NCBI GenBank assembly: GCA_038501785.1
Contig: JBAMJR010000089.1
Location: forward strand, 8,618,501-8,682,500
Source: Myoxocephalus aenaeus
Taxonomy: Eukaryota; Chordata; Actinopteri; Perciformes; Cottidae
Direction of reading: 5' to 3'
DNA: 64,000 bases
Both the position numbers and the translations under genes were made by a program. Under the pieces are notes generated by a model, which was not told the DNA's origin, searched no databases, and saw nothing but the letters and a program-made list of their open reading frames with translations. Positions 63,395 through 64,000 of the stretch are shown one piece after another. The stretch's first letter is position 1. Every line of letters starts with the position of its first letter.

Positions 63395-63974
63395 GAGGGT
63401 CGTGATGCAACTCCTCTAGAAACCAAACGGTCATTATAGAAGACGGGTTGCGGTTCCGGCGGCCGGCCACAGGGCGGCAGCAGCGTCCAGCGCAGCATCA
63501 CCAGGCGGCGTCACTTCAAGACCAGCTGCTTGCAGTCATGTGTCACGCAGAGCTTAGGGGGTCTCAGGTTTTTCATCACAACCAAATACTACACCAGCTT
63601 ATTTCACTTTCTTGTATTTTTTTTTTTTTTGACGGTGTGCCGGTGAGTGAAATTGGCTTTTGTGGTTTGCCCGTGTGCTCCTTTGTGGCACATGAGCGAC
63701 AGCCACTGGATTGAACAAGAAATGCCCCCCCCGAAAAAAAAGAGTGGAAGCACTTCCAGTGCGTCCTCCAAAGCAACACCCTACCGGTGGGATTTTGGGC
63801 CCGCATTAAAGGACGGAGAAAATGATTGAAGAAGAAAAAAAGAAGATGAATGTTGGGGCAAAAAGAGAGCAGGGATGATTGCAAGGTCCCCCCTCCTCCC
63901 CAAGCATAAGGATTAGATGTTGTGCTGCTGGCTGCAGATGGGGTTTGGGCTTGATTCTGAATGCGTGTGCACAG

Positions 63975-64000
63975 TGTGTGTGTGTGTGTGTGTGTGTGTG
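63975..64000. repeat. (TG)n microsatellite cut by the window end
   Basis: Pure TG running to the last base. Confidence 0.95.

Noticed and set aside
63647..63829. 60-codon plus-strand frame (..SGSTSSASSKATPYRWDFG..)
   Set aside because: It looks slightly protein-like and could be a transposon remnant, but it spans a C/A homopolymer and I cannot place it in any family.

Overview
This is vertebrate nuclear DNA from a bony fish, most likely a spiny-rayed teleost. The genes are split into short exons with GT-AG introns and match vertebrate families closely. Introns are compact, CA/TG microsatellites are very frequent, and several dispersed repeats are of kinds I recognise from teleost genomes. 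There is no bacterial or viral gene content. I read splice sites by eye. For the main coding models the exon phases add up with no internal stop, except where stated.

Layout, left to right. (1) 2466-15250, minus strand: radil (Rap effector with RA, FHA-like and DIL regions). Eleven coding exons are present, and the 3' end (rest of DIL, PDZ) lies beyond the left edge. (2) 19491-25930, minus: mmd2 (seven-helix PAQR-family membrane protein); its first coding exon is uncertain. The radil-mmd2 order and orientation are the same as in human 7p22. (3) 27554-33520, minus: arpc1b, and 36075-42130, minus: arpc1a. These tandem paralogues encode the WD40 subunit of the Arp2/3 complex. (4) 43566-44963, plus: a small LITAF-domain membrane protein. 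(5) 45882-46694, plus: a single-exon homologue of PRR18. (6) 48346-54799, minus: an ABCG2-type half transporter with 15 coding exons and 617 residues. (7) 56120-58668, plus: hapstr1 (C16orf72), four coding exons. (8) 58800-64000: 3' UTR and non-coding DNA rich in microsatellites, with no gene that I can support.

There is no operon logic here. The functional links are that radil (Rap1-dependent adhesion) and the two arpc1 genes (branched actin) both concern cell adhesion and actin, and that radil/mmd2 and arpc1b/arpc1a keep ancestral linkage. I found no undescribed multi-gene system. The most interesting observations are: a 27-bp element shared by the 5' regions of the two arpc1 genes; an ABCG2 paralogue lacking the cysteines of its third extracellular loop; TG repeats standing in for polypyrimidine tracts at two abcg2 acceptors; a GC-AG intron and an internal exon-shaped repeat in hapstr1; a possible frame-breaking cassette exon in radil; and a long palindromic CAGA/TCTG tract in a radil intron.
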